From contig NZ_JAAOLX010000006.1 of the NCBI RefSeq assembly GCF_011601265.1, positions 124,001 through 188,000 of the forward strand: a stretch of DNA of 64,000 nt, read 5' to 3'. Below, one piece after another: positions 8,101 to 15,746 of this stretch (the first letter of the stretch is position 1; the number at the start of each line of letters is the position of its first letter). The DNA is from Iodobacter violaceini. Lineage in GTDB: Bacteria; Pseudomonadota; Gammaproteobacteria; Burkholderiales; Chitinibacteraceae. The notes below the pieces were generated by a model. The model ran no database searches and was not told the origin of the DNA. It was given only the letters and a program-made list of their open reading frames with translations. Position numbers and translations under genes: made by a program.

Positions 8101-10564
8101 GCGACATTCCTTCACCCGCCAGGTATAAATCACCCACCACGCCCTGCGCTACTGTTTGCAAGGCATGGTTAAGCACATAGGCCTGAGTATTAGCCACAGG
8201 CCGGCCGATGACCGGCTGCTCTGCCTGCGACACGCAAGCACCTAAGGCATCGATAGTGTATTCAGTGGGGCCATAAAAATTATAAACATGCAGGCGGGGA
8301 TGCTGGCGCAGCTCATTCCACAGCGCCGGAGGCACTGCCTCGCCGCCTATCAGGATCAGATCAGGCACATGGCTGGCAGCGGCCAGACCGCAGCCAAGCA
8401 GCTGCTGTAATACCGGTGGCGGCACATCCAGCATATCGATTTGCTGCACCTGAATAAATTCGTGCAAGGCCTGGGCATCGCGCCGCAATTCTTCATCGCA
8501 AAGATGCAGCTCATGGCCCAAAAGTAAAAAGAACAGCGGCTCCCACGAAGCATCAAAAGAGAAAGAGGTGCTGTGCGCCGCACGCACTCTGCGCCCGCCA
8601 AGGCGCTGCATCATGTCTGCAATAAATCCATGCTGATGTGAGATCAGCAAATTAAGCAGGCTGCCGTGGCTCACCAGCACGCCCTTCGGCTTGCCGGTCG
8701 ATCCGGAGGTATAAATGATGTAAGCAGGATCTGCCTTATTTAATGGCACAGCCCTATCGCTATCGCTGACCGGCTGAGCAGATAAAGCCGACAGTTGCGC
8801 CATGCATTCCGGCGAATCCAGATATATGGCCGGTGTCTGCAAAGACAGATCGCAATTGCTTAAAGCCAGCAGCAGCGCGGGCTGCGCATCGTCGCACAGC
8901 ATAGCTAAACGATCTTTGGGGTAATCCAGATCCAGCGGCAAATAGGCCGCGCCTGCAGATAACACCGCCAGCACAGACACCACCGAATCCACGCTGCGTG
9001 GCAAAGCAATGGCCACAATATCGCCCCGGCCTGTACCCTGCTGCATCAGCAGGCGGGCAAGACGGGCCACTTTGGCGCTCAGCGCGCTGAAATCCAGCGT
9101 TTCCGCCCCAAAAACCAGCGCCTTATCCCCGGCAGATTGCAAAGCCTGCTGCTGAAACAAATCAATAACGGTGTTGATTTCTGGCATTGCAATCGCAGGC
9201 CCGGCTGACCATTTATCCAGCCTTGCTGTTTCGGCAGGGGCTAATAAGGCCAGCGTATCAATCGGCTCATGCGGGCTGGCCATCAGGGCATTTAAAAATG
9301 CGCTTAAACGTTCACAATGTAATGCCAGCTCTTCCGGCTGATAGTGATCGGGATTAGCGGTCAGGCTAAGCACCAGCTGCTTCTCTTCCAGCGCAATACC
9401 AAATTCCAGATCATCAACCGGGCCTGCAGCCAGAATATGCGTCGTGGCTTGCAAGCTGCCCAATTGCAGGCTTTGCTCGTAAATCTTTAAATTAATGCCT
9501 GGCCCGTACAAGGGGCGGCGGCCGGCTCCCATATCCCGCTGCACCTGCTCCGCGTCATAACGCTGGTGCCTGCGTACCCGCTGCAGCTCTAAAGCCAGGC
9601 GTTTGGCCAGCTCACAAAGGCTTAGCCCCGTATCCACCCTGAGCTGTAAAGGCAATACATTCACCACAGGGCCAATTGCATTCAGCGCGGCAGACCCCAT
9701 GCGGCGCATAAATGGCACGCCCAATACCGGCCTTGCCGAGCCTGTCATCCTGGATAAATAAGCAAAAATGCCCGCCATCAGTAATTCTGGCTCGCTCACA
9801 TCAGCAGGCAAGCCCGTGCTTCTTTGCAGCTGAAAGCTTTGCTTTAAGGCATTTACATTGGCAAAAGACTGGCCGCCATGATGGGCAGTCAGAGAAACCG
9901 GCTGTGCTAAACCGGCGCTGTAGTCCTGCCAGAACTGGCGGTCGCGCTGGTAAAGTGCAGACTGCTGATAGGCCTGGTATTCATCCACCACGCGGGCAAA
10001 AGAGATAAAGGGCGTGGCGCTGACCGCATGGCCTTGTTGCAAATCGGTATAGATTGCCGCAATCCGCCGTGTCAGTGCGCTAAAGCTATAGCCGTCAACG
10101 CACACATGGTGATAGCGCTGATACCAGAACCAATGCTCATTGCCCGCCTTAAAAATAATATGCCGGTACAGCGCCTGCCCCGAATCAGCCGCCTGGGCCT
10201 GATCAAGATCGGCACGCATCAGCACCAGCGCCGCAGCGCCCGCATCGCTGTGATCACTTAAATCTAAAAATTCGGCATCAGGCAGGCAATCTGCATCCAC
10301 AGCCAGCGGCAAATATTGCACGGGGCCTGAATCACCTTCCCGAAAACGCGCATGCAGCGTATCTGCTTCGCTCAGGCCAAGCCGGATAGCACGTTGCAGG
10401 CAGGCCACGTCCAGTGCGCCTTGCAGCTCAGCATAATGCGCAACGGTATAGCCATTTTTTAGCGGCGATATCTGATCGGCCAGCCAAATGCCCAGCTGTG
10501 ATCCAACAATGGGCAATTCCAGCCCGCTTTCTGCTGAGGAGTTCTGCGTAACAGTACTTAACAA
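2111..10564 (-). CDS. Dimodular siderophore NRPS (C-A-T-E-C-A-T-TE), DHB-basic residue-serine type
   Basis: 2817 residues. Domains by residue: condensation (~20-440; HHVCVDG at 152), adenylation 1 (~465-960), carrier 1 (LGGDSIS, Ser1007), epimerisation (~1060-1500; HHLLIDG at 1181, ESHGR, FNYLGR), condensation 2 (~1525-1940; HHLVVDG at 1671), adenylation 2 (~1970-2470), carrier 2 (LGGHSL, Ser2522), thioesterase (GYSFGG Ser2656, Asp2683, His2792). Mapped on GrsA, the A2 pocket reads D-V-W-H-F-S-L-V-D-K, the serine code of EntF. A1 reads D-A-E-D-L-G-F-I-D-K, with acids at positions 239, 278 and 331, suggesting a basic residue, made D by the E domain. The first C domain would accept DHB from the EntB carrier. 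Start is TTG with AGG four bases upstream; no in-frame ATG lies close by. Likely product family: chrysobactin, vanchrobactin, or the Chromobacterium viobactin/chromobactin type. Whether the TE only releases or also trimerises is unknown. Confidence 0.93.
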   Translation of the reverse strand: MLSTVTQNSSAESGLELPIVGSQLGIWLADQISPLKNGYTVAHYAELQGALDVACLQRAIRLGLSEADTLHARFREGDSGPVQYLPLAVDADCLPDAEFLDLSDHSDAGAAALVLMRADLDQAQAADSGQALYRHIIFKAGNEHWFWYQRYHHVCVDGYSFSALTRRIAAIYTDLQQGHAVSATPFISFARVVDEYQAYQQSALYQRDRQFWQDYSAGLAQPVSLTAHHGGQSFANVNALKQSFQLQRSTGLPADVSEPELLMAGIFAYLSRMTGSARPVLGVPFMRRMGSAALNAIGPVVNVLPLQLRVDTGLSLCELAKRLALELQRVRRHQRYDAEQVQRDMGAGRRPLYGPGINLKIYEQSLQLGSLQATTHILAAGPVDDLEFGIALEEKQLVLSLTANPDHYQPEELALHCERLSAFLNALMASPHEPIDTLALLAPAETARLDKWSAGPAIAMPEINTVIDLFQQQALQSAGDKALVFGAETLDFSALSAKVARLARLLMQQGTGRGDIVAIALPRSVDSVVSVLAVLSAGAAYLPLDLDYPKDRLAMLCDDAQPALLLALSNCDLSLQTPAIYLDSPECMAQLSALSAQPVSDSDRAVPLNKADPAYIIYTSGSTGKPKGVLVSHGSLLNLLISHQHGFIADMMQRLGGRRVRAAHSTSFSFDASWEPLFFLLLGHELHLCDEELRRDAQALHEFIQVQQIDMLDVPPPVLQQLLGCGLAAASHVPDLILIGGEAVPPALWNELRQHPRLHVYNFYGPTEYTIDALGACVSQAEQPVIGRPVANTQAYVLNHALQTVAQGVVGDLYLAGEGMSLGYLRRPGQTASRFVANPFAEGRMYRTGDLVRWRSDGLLEFIGRADFQIKVRGFRIEPGEVEHALLKLPGVKGAVVIAEPLGASHRLIAYCTAEHDTPGLNLDLLARLAGQLPDYMIPSALMILPAWPLNVNGKIDKQALPKPAQQSQSRPAASDAERLLCNGVAKVLGLEILGPDDDFFHLGGDSISAMALGSELRRAGFLLRPRDVFSQRTPARMATILERLDSAPTAGSEATGRMGRLPIVSWFAEHYGLDRCFAQGVLLRIPKEIQPAHLHTALHALQRSHPVLRAMADEQGLLLTAAWDTAQPEQQQLLPQDDFSAVMDARFAAACASLKPSAGKMMQAVHFVGETESYLMLVLHHLLIDGVSWRILLADLQEASEAALNNTAALLLRESCTVQDWAQRLAGQIPARRAELAMWQAALAGPSAGRVLNPARDTYGSASQSRTLLDAGLSAALLSDLPAAYQAQTEELMLLAVSLAYSEVFASPRVSVSLESHGRQLDDGHADLSRTIGWLTSEYPLAIELKNLDLAGVAAGNHAAAEAVKAIKRSTRGIADKGLGYGILRYLDDENGPGLAKLEAANRPQFLFNYLGRFTGAAEFWAPQSTAGYFADAFAVHTDPTMPLLYGLEVNLFTEESSSGPQLALNWTWATALFSKADIAALHQRFTAYVAGLKHFAQARPLLALDTLVGVETPVSDSALHVLSQRYGPLAAVLPALPLQEGLLFHAQLGDAGSKYNSITRIELLGPLDTERLRDALEAVLDRHPQLAAMFDDESGSLQLLPLVSGRGRRWPWVQQDISHLSGAEQQAELARSEQQELNRDFVIGGADILLNALLIRQGHHQHTLCLTAHHLVVDGWSTPILLGDLLRAYGDGTLAATRVDYATVVKQLAARPLAATRAVWTDVLAGVKPTVLFGDNPEPGKVNTLELVVPDALEQALAAKARQQGLTLNSMMQGMWAALLSIMSGRNDVVFGSPVSGRFSPGVEEHIGLFSNTLPVRVRLNPHQPLLAQLAAVQAQQIQLLEHDGLGLGEIQRLAGAPTLFDTLLVVENYPEQDELLARDYHGLRAGALRNRGYTHYPLTVLVLPGQQLRLVIEYRDVVQDVAQWAERILMLLSHLADDADLPWAAFKPQIQAEQALIQSLNATDTPLPAHTLCDLMQAQAERTPDAVALQDVERSLSYRQMRLEVAQLAGHLQAAGVGAGDIVAVALPRSAHLSLALMAVLEAGAAYLPLDVGYPDERLSYMVADAKPRLIISDSTLAARFAEMGPLLLADRLPGQAPQQAAVVLTPDHAAYLLYTSGSTGRPKGVLVSHRAIVNRLVWMQHEYALQADDVVLQKTPCSFDVSVWEFFWPLMYGARLFMAPPEAHKDPEELLALIAEQQITTLHFVPSMLAAFIAQPNALSPDCASLRRVFCSGEALPRELADRYAALIAAPLHNLYGPTEAAVDVTYKPAQDKDAGTERASSVPIGRPVWNTRLRVLDAYLREVPLGVAGDLYLTGVQLADGYLGRPGLTAGRFVADPFAAGGRMYRTGDVVRYLPTGDVEYLGRSDDQLKIRGQRIELGEIEAALLQQPGIARAVVHARLLGVQAAATGADARQLLAYAIAEDNQSPPDAQAVLAALAQVLPAYMVPVALVYLSGFPLSANGKLDRKALPEPVLMANSARRVPRAGLESQIANVFAKILGQSLISAEDDFFMLGGHSLMAMRLAAALRSELLRPVSVGQIMVASSVQKLAALLSDEQQANDPNNAGFGEVLYLRAGLGKPLFFIHPASGFAWQYSGFARQLSGQWPLIGLQSPRPDGVIATCANMDEVCDRHLANLLRIQPQGPYHLLGYSFGGAVAHGLAARLQAMGEQVAFLGLFDMYPPEEQDWTAPSEEEANTELDREREQFMLAAEEGADEFMLREKTEMFEQIVANYADAVRLLSSARSPRFDGKAQLFVASRTLPADWDIQARWAAYVEELEVHYLDCAHEDIVSPESLTVLGPLLDQILTKTLS

Positions 10565-10611
10565 GATGCCTATTCCCTTTAAAAGTAGACCCGCTGCGGG
10601 CAGACTAAAAA

Positions 10612-10821
10612 TTAATGCACAGACTGGGTAACGCGAATATCCAGCCAGTTAAGCTCAATATATTCAAGGCATCGGGCATGGCTTTCCGGCCCCAATACCT
10701 TATTCCAGCCTGCAGGCACCGCAGCAAAATCAGGCCACAGGCTGTATTGCCCCAAGGCGTTTTTCAACACAAAAAAATCCTGGCTTTCATCATCAAAAGG
10801 ATTAACCTGCTCGTTGCTCAT
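10612..10821 (-). CDS. MbtH-like NRPS accessory protein
   Basis: 69 residues. It shows the family signature 'NALGQYSLWPDFAAVPAGW', then CLEYIELNWLDIR, close to the consensus CLxYIexxWTDMRP. MbtH-like proteins bind NRPS adenylation domains and are often needed for their solubility or activity. It sits 47 bases upstream of the NRPS start and 55 bases after the esterase gene, the same order as E. coli fes-ybdZ-entF. The T of the usual W-T-D motif is a leucine here. Confidence 0.93.
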   Translation of the reverse strand: MSNEQVNPFDDESQDFFVLKNALGQYSLWPDFAAVPAGWNKVLGPESHARCLEYIELNWLDIRVTQSVH

Positions 10822-10876
10822 GCTTTGAATCTCCGCTTAAAACCGGTTTTAAAATGGGCTGACTTCAGTACGGTAT

Positions 10877-12181
10877 TTATTTGCACTGCGCTAATAGCCC
10901 GCTCAGCCCTTCAAGCAGGCCGCCCCGCCAGCACAACCAGTCGTGCCCGCCTTCAAACAGGCGGTAACTCACCTGATGGCCTGCCTGCACTAAGGCATCG
11001 CGCATGGTTTCATTTACATCAATCATCACGTCTTCACGGCTGCCAGCTTCCTGAAATACCTTTAATGCCCGCGCCACCGGTGCCAGGCCCGGCAATTGTT
11101 CGGCAAGCTGCCCCCTGCTCCCCGGCTTACGAATTACCGGCTGATTCAGCGGCATTTTTAAAATATCGTGGTAAGGCCACCAGAAAGAGCCTGACTGGCT
11201 GAGCACGCAGCCAAAACGCTCCGGCCAGTGCAAGGCCGCATACATGGCCGACAACCCGCCATAGCTTTGCCCGGCAATGACGGTGCGCTCCGGCTGATCA
11301 CTGCAAGGTGCAATTTGCTGAATCAGCGGCAACAGCTCGCTTTGCACGGCCAGCCAGAACTGAGGGTTGCAAGGCAGCTCGAGGCTGCGCTGCCCGCCAT
11401 CAATTGCATCGATCAGCACATATACGGCGGCAGGCAGCTGCCCGTCTGCAGTGGCACGGTCAATCGCCGGATACACAGGCATACGCTCAGCCCAGTGCTG
11501 GCCATCCAGCAGCAGCACAAGGGCGCGGTCGCCATCTGGCTCTCCTGTCTGGTAAACCCAGACCCTGCGCTGATTTGCCAGCATGGCGCTGTGCCAGTTC
11601 AGCAGCTTAAGCCCGGCCGGATCACCCTCGTCTTGCCCGTCTGCATACAGCCAGGCTGTCTGTGGCGGCGCTTTTGGTAAATGCAGCGCCGACATTGCAG
11701 AACGCCATGCGCCAGCGCGTGGAGATTGCAAATTCAAAGGATCTGCCTCTGCCGCCTCAGCGATTGAGCGCCACCAGCTGCGCTGATGGCTGGCCTGCTC
11801 AGCAGAGGGCGGCGCTGAAAAATCCGGCAGCCGGGATGCTGCTACGGGTATCAGGCAATAACTGCCCCGCCAGTCTGCTGGCAGCTGCACCTGCCAGTAC
11901 CAGATATCGCTGCCTGCCATTCTGGCCAGCGATTGCGGGTCTGCGCTGTGGTGATCGGTCACCGAATTAACGTCGATATAAACCCGTGCCAGCTCTGAGC
12001 AAGATTCATCGCCTGCCGGATCACGCCATAGAAACGTCACCCAAACCCTGTGATCAGCACACTCCTCAATAAGCGGTGTGCCCTGCTCTGCAATCTTTAA
12101 CCACCAGCTTTCACTGCCAGCATCACTAGCTTTCAATAAGCCCGTGGCTTTGCTTGCTTCTGAATTTAGTGTGCACAACAT
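10877..12181 (-). CDS. fes: Ferric-catecholate esterase Fes-like
   Basis: About 434 residues. The N-terminal part resembles the Fes N-domain ('AGSESWWLKIAEQG', 'VWVTFLWRDP'), followed by an alpha/beta-hydrolase esterase with nucleophile motif GQSYGG, 'SQSGSFWW' and a C-terminal His in FEGGHDWLCWR. It would hydrolyse the imported siderophore to release iron in the cytoplasm. The open frame extends to 12292, but that extension covers a Fur-box-like site. I place the start at 12181, where AAGGA sits ten bases upstream; ATGs at 12193 and 12214 are alternatives. A Fes-type esterase suggests the siderophore contains ester bonds, for example a seryl-ester oligomer, though the gene may also serve xenosiderophores. 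First gene of the fes-mbtH-NRPS operon. Confidence 0.9.
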   Translation of the reverse strand: MLCTLNSEASKATGLLKASDAGSESWWLKIAEQGTPLIEECADHRVWVTFLWRDPAGDESCSELARVYIDVNSVTDHHSADPQSLARMAGSDIWYWQVQLPADWRGSYCLIPVAASRLPDFSAPPSAEQASHQRSWWRSIAEAAEADPLNLQSPRAGAWRSAMSALHLPKAPPQTAWLYADGQDEGDPAGLKLLNWHSAMLANQRRVWVYQTGEPDGDRALVLLLDGQHWAERMPVYPAIDRATADGQLPAAVYVLIDAIDGGQRSLELPCNPQFWLAVQSELLPLIQQIAPCSDQPERTVIAGQSYGGLSAMYAALHWPERFGCVLSQSGSFWWPYHDILKMPLNQPVIRKPGSRGQLAEQLPGLAPVARALKVFQEAGSREDVMIDVNETMRDALVQAGHQVSYRLFEGGHDWLCWRGGLLEGLSGLLAQCK

Positions 12182-12470
12182 GCTGCGGCTCATCCTTTTT
12201 GCTGCTCTTGTCATAAAGGGATTATTGCACATTGTAATGAGAAGTATTATCATTTCATAGCTGAAATTTATTACATATCGCTTAAAAATCACACTATTTA
12301 GAAAACAACTGCTGATTTATTGCAGCAAAAAATGCAAGCAATTGAAATAAATAAGAAAGGTATTTGAATGGATATGCAATGAACGGCCTCGCTCCAACAT
12401 GACCCGCAAGACCTGAAGCCCAAGGCATTACGCCAGCAAGCGCTCACATCAATCTCTGACGGAAACAAGA
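12182..12470. other. Divergent promoter region, fes and TonB receptor
   Basis: 289-base A+T-rich region between two divergent iron genes. One Fur-box-like sequence is visible near fes. I do not see a second clear Fur box near the receptor start, whose ribosome site is a modest GGA eight bases before ATG. Confidence 0.6.
12239..12257. promoter_or_regulatory. Fur-box-like operator upstream of fes
   Basis: The 19 bases match the Fur consensus GATAATGATAATCATTATC at 12 positions, including an unbroken ATCATT core. It lies in the divergent fes/receptor promoter region, where iron repression is expected. It is weaker than the site before entC. Confidence 0.55.
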
Positions 12471-14744
12471 ATGAAACACCCAACCCGGCATTACACATTA
12501 CTGTTAGCAATCAAACTGGCCCTTGCGGGCTTAGGCGGGGCAAGCGCCGTGGCTTATGCGGATACATCGGCGGCAGAGCAGGTTTATCAGCTGCCTGCCG
12601 GCTCTTTATCTGCTCAGCTGAAACAGTTTTCCCAGCAATCTGGCATCAAGCTCAATATCGATGAAAGCTTAGTTAAGGGCTGGACAAGGCCTGCGCTCAA
12701 TGGCCGCTATTCAGGCCAGCAGGGGCTGAATGCCATTCTGGCCGATACCGGCTTACAAGCTGTAGCCAGCGGAACGGGCTATCAGCTGATTGCCAACACC
12801 GCCTACTTAGCGCCTGTCACGGTAACTGGTGAAAAAATTAACCGCTCCATGCAGGAAACCACCACCGCCATCACTGTATTAAATGGTGCTGATCTGGATA
12901 AGGGCCATGTCACATCGATTTATGAAGTAGGCAATCGTGCGCCCAACGTCAATATCAATGGCGCTGGTGGCGTAAACATCCGTGGCGTGGAAGGTACTGG
13001 CCCCGCAACAGGCGTATTCAGCTTTATCTCTGGTGCACGCCCGCGCGTCAGCACCAGTGTGGATGGCGCGCCGGAAACATGGTCCGGCCAGCAGTATGTT
13101 GATTTCGGCATGTGGGATGTAGAGCAGGTCGAGATTTTGCGCGGGCCCCAATCCACCACCCAAGGCCGCAACACCATAGGCGGCGCGGTGGTAGTGAACA
13201 CAAAAAATCCGACTTCCAGCTGGGAAGGCGCGGTGCGTGCCGGTTATGAAAACGAGGCTGGCCGCACACTGGGCGCAGCCATGATTTCCGGCCCGATTGT
13301 TCAGGATGAACTGGCTTTCCGTCTGGCCGCCGAAGGCATCAAAGGCAAGGGTTTTGTTGAATACCCTGGTGCCTGGCCATGGGACCCATCAGATTTTAAA
13401 CGCCAGAATGTGCGGGCCAAATTGCTTTGGACACCCAGCAATATGCCTGATTTTTCGGCCAAGCTTACCGTTTCCCAGCGCGATCAGGAAGGCGAATACT
13501 TAAACCGGATTAACAGCGCTAATTATTCTGACCGCACCTATTCCAAGCTGAATTCCAGAGTAAATACCCGCACTCAGGATTCATCCAAAACCACGGCAAA
13601 CGTAGACCTTGAGTACAAAATTTCTGAGAGTTTAAACAGCCATCTGCTCTACAGCCGTGGCAAATACCATGCATCCTTTAAAGAAAGCGGTGCTGACCGC
13701 TTCCAGCTGCAAATGGATGAAAACAGCAACACGCTGGAATCCCGCCTGATTTTTGATCCGCAAGGCGGCAGAGTCAGCGCGCTGGCCGGGTTTTATTACT
13801 ACGACCGCCATCAGGATTTAAACGCCAGCCCTTATAACAGCGGCTTTTTTGGCACCGATAAGGTAGACACCCTCGCCGTATTTGGTGAATCCACCATCAC
13901 CTTAAACAGCAGTTTTGATCTGAATCTGGGCGGGCGTATCGAGCGTGAAAGCCAAAAACGTAATGTTTTAGGATGGCCAGGCACCAATAATGAGGCACTG
14001 ATCAAAACCGATATTTCCGAAACCATGTTTTTGCCTAAAGTTGGCGTCATTTACAAAGCCACCCCAGAAACATCGTTTGGCCTGACCTATCGTGAAGGCT
14101 ATACCCCGGGCGCAGGCAGCATTAACTATGACGACAACCAGTTTTATGAATATGGCAAAGAAGAAGTCAGCACGATTGAGCTGAGCAGCCGTTCCAGCTT
14201 CCTGAATAAACGCCTGGCCTTAAATGCCAATCTGTTTTACAACCGCTATAAGGACTATCAGGCCTTACTGAATAATTACTTTACCAATATCCCTAAGGCA
14301 GAAAGCTATGGCCTGGAAGTCAGCGCCGACGCCAGCGTCAATTCCTCGCTTCAGCTCTTTGCATCTTTAGGCCTGCTCAGCACCAAAATCACCGAAAGCA
14401 ATATTCGCAGCGCTTCCGTTGAAGGAAACCGCTTAGGCTACGCAGCCCCGGTGTCTGCCAGCTTTGGCTTTAAGCAAAAGTTTGATATGGGCTTCTTCCT
14501 GAATGGCGATATCAGCCATACAAGCGAATACTATTCAGACTTAAGCAATACAGAGCAGCTGAAAGCGGGCGATTACACCCTGGCTAATTTGCAAGTGGGC
14601 TACGACAAAGGCAATTACGCAGTACGTGCCTATGTTAAAAACCTCTTCAATAGCGATGTCATTTACCGCAAAGGCAGCCGCAATCACGAAGCAGACGCAG
14701 GTGCACCCCGCACGCTGGGCGTCACGGTAGATTACCGCTTCTGA
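12471..14744 (+). CDS. TonB-dependent siderophore receptor with N-terminal STN signalling domain
   Basis: 757 residues: a signal peptide (~1-31, ending AVAYA), an STN domain (~37-110; 'VYQLPAGSLSAQLKQFSQQSG', 'LNGRYSGQQGLNAIL'), a TonB-box-like segment (APVTVTGEK), a plug (~125-240; VNIRGVEG, 'VEQVEILRGPQSTTQGRNTIGG') and a 22-strand barrel ending in the aromatic residue F (TVDYRF). It should import the iron-loaded catecholate across the outer membrane using TonB. STN domains occur in FecA/FpvA-type receptors that also signal to an anti-sigma factor, but no FecI/FecR pair is in the window. The position between fes and entB ties it to this siderophore; the true ligand is inferred. Confidence 0.92.
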   Translation: MKHPTRHYTLLLAIKLALAGLGGASAVAYADTSAAEQVYQLPAGSLSAQLKQFSQQSGIKLNIDESLVKGWTRPALNGRYSGQQGLNAILADTGLQAVASGTGYQLIANTAYLAPVTVTGEKINRSMQETTTAITVLNGADLDKGHVTSIYEVGNRAPNVNINGAGGVNIRGVEGTGPATGVFSFISGARPRVSTSVDGAPETWSGQQYVDFGMWDVEQVEILRGPQSTTQGRNTIGGAVVVNTKNPTSSWEGAVRAGYENEAGRTLGAAMISGPIVQDELAFRLAAEGIKGKGFVEYPGAWPWDPSDFKRQNVRAKLLWTPSNMPDFSAKLTVSQRDQEGEYLNRINSANYSDRTYSKLNSRVNTRTQDSSKTTANVDLEYKISESLNSHLLYSRGKYHASFKESGADRFQLQMDENSNTLESRLIFDPQGGRVSALAGFYYYDRHQDLNASPYNSGFFGTDKVDTLAVFGESTITLNSSFDLNLGGRIERESQKRNVLGWPGTNNEALIKTDISETMFLPKVGVIYKATPETSFGLTYREGYTPGAGSINYDDNQFYEYGKEEVSTIELSSRSSFLNKRLALNANLFYNRYKDYQALLNNYFTNIPKAESYGLEVSADASVNSSLQLFASLGLLSTKITESNIRSASVEGNRLGYAAPVSASFGFKQKFDMGFFLNGDISHTSEYYSDLSNTEQLKAGDYTLANLQVGYDKGNYAVRAYVKNLFNSDVIYRKGSRNHEADAGAPRTLGVTVDYRF

Positions 14745-14751
14745 TAAAAAA

Positions 14752-14782
14752 AACGTCCACCTCTGCAGGTGGACGTTTTTTC
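14752..14782. terminator. Bidirectional terminator between the receptor gene and entB
   Basis: Perfect 11-base stem AACGTCCACCT / AGGTGGACGTT (14752-14762, 14767-14777) with a four-base CTGC loop, flanked by an A-run and a T-run. The converging receptor and entB genes both end into it. Confidence 0.93.
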
Positions 14783-14797
14783 TTGCCGCACTGTTTA

Positions 14798-15658
14798 TTA
14801 AGACTTCGCCAACAAAGCCCACCATGCCGCCAGTGTGGCTTGCCCGGCAAGCCGGGCGAAGCTTAGCTCTGTACCCGCCCTTCTCCAGCTTTCCTGCAAG
14901 CTCATTACCCGGATTGAATCCAGGCCCCAGTCGATCAGATTGTCATCATCGTGTAAATCAGATGCAGGAATTTGCAAGCTGCTGGCGATGATTTGCCGCA
15001 GCTCATCAATCGAGGCAGGCAGGCTGCCGCCTTGTAATTGCTGAATTAAAGCCGTGGTGGAGGTGGTATAGCCGCAGCGCTGCGCCACGTATTCCAGCGC
15101 CATCTGATGCTCTTTGGCAGAGAAATCAGCCAGCGCATCGCCCACAAAGAACGCCTGGATATCGTGCATAAAGGCATCGCAAGCCGTCATCATGCAGCCG
15201 ATATGCGCGTAAACGCCGCAAATAATCAGCTGATCACGCCCCTGGCTGCGCATGGTTTCCAGCAAATTAGAGCGCTGAAATGCGCTATAGCGCCATTTTG
15301 GCAACACAGTATCCTGCGGCTGCGGGGCAAGCTCTGCCAGAATACCTTTACGTGCAGGCTGGGCCACAAGGCCCGCTCCCCACATATCCTGCAACAGCCC
15401 GCGCTCTTCTAATGTCTGATCCGGCGTTTGCGCGGTATAGACCACAGGGATACCCAGCCTGGCTGCCAGATCCAGAATACGCCTTGTATTGCCAATTAGT
15501 TCAGGCACAGGTGCGGCAGATTTATCATAAAAATCGACAAAGTAATCCTGCATATCGTGGATCAGCAGCACAGCACGTTTTGCTTCTGGCTGCCAGCTCA
15601 CACGGTTAGCAGGAAACCCGGTGGGCATTGGATAAGTACTGATTTTTGGGATGGCCAT
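14798..15658 (-). CDS. entB: Isochorismatase with C-terminal aryl carrier domain (EntB-like)
   Basis: 286 residues, the same size as E. coli EntB (285). Residues ~1-205 are an isochorismatase domain ('RAVLLIHDMQDYFVDFY', 'YTAQTPDQTLEERGLL', 'LIICGVYAHIGCMMTACDAFMH') that converts isochorismate to 2,3-dihydro-2,3-DHB. Residues ~210-286 are an aryl carrier domain whose phosphopantetheine serine is Ser248 in NLIDWGLDSIRVMSL. The carrier would receive DHB from EntE and present it to the first C domain of the NRPS. The start MAIPK matches EntB. Last gene of entC-entE-entB, 82 bases after entE, with a hairpin in the gap. The next enzyme, EntA, is not adjacent. Confidence 0.95.
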   Translation of the reverse strand: MAIPKISTYPMPTGFPANRVSWQPEAKRAVLLIHDMQDYFVDFYDKSAAPVPELIGNTRRILDLAARLGIPVVYTAQTPDQTLEERGLLQDMWGAGLVAQPARKGILAELAPQPQDTVLPKWRYSAFQRSNLLETMRSQGRDQLIICGVYAHIGCMMTACDAFMHDIQAFFVGDALADFSAKEHQMALEYVAQRCGYTTSTTALIQQLQGGSLPASIDELRQIIASSLQIPASDLHDDDNLIDWGLDSIRVMSLQESWRRAGTELSFARLAGQATLAAWWALLAKS

Positions 15659-15700
15659 GTGGATTCTTTTCAGTGTTTAAAGGTCAGTAATGATATGCAT

Positions 15701-15746
15701 GGGGTGAAACCCTCGTGTTTTTCAGCTTCACTCGCGGGTTTCATCC
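15701..15746 (-). repeat. Intercistronic hairpin between entE and entB
   Basis: GGGGTGAAACCCTCGTG (15701-15717) pairs imperfectly, about 14 of 17 bases, with 15729-15746 around an 11-base loop. The right arm spans the entE stop codon. There is no T-run, so it looks like an mRNA processing or stabilising structure rather than a terminator. Confidence 0.6.

Noticed and set aside
12182-12292. Upstream extension of fes giving 471 residues
   Set aside because: The extension runs over the Fur-box-like operator and does not resemble Fes N-termini; a start at 12181 fits better.
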